Assembly: GCA_033297205.1 (NCBI GenBank)
Contig: MU859294.1
Location: 1 to 48,046 of the forward strand
Length of the DNA stretch: 48,046 nt
Direction of reading: 5' to 3'
Origin: Pseudoneurospora amorphoporcata
Lineage: Eukaryota; Ascomycota; Sordariomycetes; Sordariales; Sordariaceae
Position numbers and translations under genes: made by a program. Positions 47,027 to 48,046 of this stretch are shown in pieces; position 1 is the stretch's first letter, and each line of letters begins with the position of its first letter. The notes beneath the pieces are model-generated. The model saw only the letters and a list, made by a program, of their open reading frames with translations, did no database searches and was not told where the DNA came from.

Positions 47027-47808
47027 GAGAAACTCTATCCGGACTGCTATAAATCTCTATCCGGACTATACTCCACTCTTTCTCCCACACATAACCCGAA
47101 CCCCCGTCTGGGTCCAGTAAGTCTAATGTATTCTTTCAAAAATTTCGCCTAGAATCTAGGCATTACATCTTTCAAAGTTTTGCTATGCCTGCTAAGCCTA
47201 GACTCCAAACTGCAGCGCACACACTACCTATGCCCAGTTTTTATAGGGCATTTCTATAGCAGTCTTATAGGGCACTTAGTAGTACGGTCGCACTTTTACA
47301 CGTCGCATTCAATCGAGAGCGCGCCACGGTCGCAACCAGCCGTCGGCTGCTGAGTCGCCGCATCCATCATCTGCATCACGATTAGCTAGGGAAACGTACT
47401 GAAAGTTGATGCATCATTTCGTACTGTAGTCTAGATGCTAGTGCCTTATTTGCTTGGTGATGCGATGTGTTGATGTTGAGGTAGATTGATTGACTGCAAT
47501 GTGGTGATGTGTGCGATGGTGGCTTGGTAAGAAAGTAATGCGATAGGGCAAGAAGAAAACGGCCAAGTTAGACTGCCCAGTCTGGGCACCCAGTCACGCC
47601 AGTTTGGACGCCTAGACTAGGGTGGCTAGTGCAGTACGACTGCAGGGGTCTAAACGTGTAATGGGCTGAAATCTGGGAGCTTGGCGAGCGTGGTACGAGC
47701 CAGACTGGTGCAGAACTATGGCAGGTCGCCAGGGTTCGGGTTATGTGTAGAAAAAAAAGTGGAGTACAGTCCGGATAGAGATTTATAGTAGTCCGGATAG
47801 AGTTTCTC
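47027..47808. mobile_element. hAT-like miniature element, copy 2 (782 bp)
   Basis: Same element and orientation as 45971-46753, with different flanks: ATTTATAA lies on both sides (47019-47026 and 47809-47816). The termini differ at two positions, both transitions. Internal differences from copy 1 are nearly all C/T or G/A. Different duplications show two separate insertions, not a tandem copy. Confidence 0.9.
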
Positions 47809-47951
47809 ATTTATAAATTAAACTTTCGATAGTACAACGGTTATTCTTTAGCCCCTACACTCCCCTAATATTAACCTTATTAAAAACGTCTAGAATGAGA
47901 TAAAGAATTAGATTAAGCGTAAATATCTAATATGGCTAATTAAAAATAGCC

Positions 47952-48046
47952 TTGTTTGCTGCAATGCCCTAACTAGCCTATGATAATAGTACTAGTATAG
48001 GGATGCTACAGTGAACTATGCACTTGTAGCTGAGCGGAGCGGAAGC
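47952..48046 (-). repeat. Right copy of 95-bp terminal inverted repeat
   Basis: Reverse complement of 1-95 with four transitions. It ends GAGCGGAGCGGAAGC exactly at the window edge. The inner neighbour is AT-rich decayed DNA, as on the left. Confidence 0.93.

Larger units (their letters stand above)
43750..47951. other. AT-rich RIP-like block with nested insertions
   Basis: From about 43.75 kb base composition shifts to AT-rich with many TA steps. Three segments of normal composition are inserted in it: a solo LTR (44879-45385) and two miniature elements (45971-46753 and 47027-47808). Removing them leaves about 2 kb of decayed DNA before the right terminus. RIP of an older repeat, followed by the later insertions, explains the pattern. 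Confidence 0.7.

Noticed and set aside
1..48046. Starship giant transposon with tyrosine-recombinase captain
   Set aside because: No DUF3435-type frame is visible near either end, and 95-bp inverted termini are longer than is usual for Starships. A decayed captain cannot be fully excluded.

Overview
The window looks like nuclear DNA of a filamentous ascomycete, most likely a Sordariomycete. Genes have short introns (61-82 bp) with GT(A/G)NGT donors and CTNAC/CTAAT-type branch sites, 5' leaders are long and pyrimidine-rich, the gene set is typical of Pezizomycotina (O-GlcNAc-type transferase, FlbD-like R2R3 MYB, NCBP3-like RNA-binding protein), and AT-rich blocks with almost only transition differences look like repeat-induced point mutation (RIP).

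Both edges carry the same 95-bp sequence in opposite orientation (1-95 and 47952-48046, four transitions apart). On its inner side each copy borders AT-rich DNA (to about 435 on the left, from about 43.75 kb on the right), and I see no further copy inside. The window is therefore either one 48-kb unit bounded by inverted termini or the space between two inverted copies of one element family. The right block contains insertions younger than the decay around them: a 507-bp solo LTR with a 5-bp target-site duplication (TSD), and two related ~782-bp hAT-like miniature elements with different 8-bp TSDs. Traces of a decayed plus-strand reading frame lie between them.

Five protein genes are well supported. 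On the plus strand: a Cys/His-rich coiled-coil protein of unknown function (5845-7470), an NCBP3/DUF2414 homologue of three exons (8967-10825), and a fungal low-complexity coiled-coil protein of four exons (12017-14813). On the minus strand: an R2R3 MYB regulator (23927-24892) and a large OGT (36898-41970) with one in-frame 69-nt intron. An intron-containing tRNA-Tyr(GUA) lies at 17258-17345, minus strand. These are ordinary chromosomal genes and form no obvious pathway.

Long stretches between genes (0.5-5.5, 14.8-17.2, 17.4-23.9, 25-36.9 and 42-43.7 kb) show no convincing gene. They hold three further miniature inverted-repeat elements with TA duplications (22072-22278, 26868-27198, 30550-30999), several microsatellites, many TACCT/AGGTA motifs, and a 10-N gap at 31224 whose flanks repeat each other and look like an assembly artefact. 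No tyrosine-recombinase captain, intact transposase or reverse transcriptase is visible.
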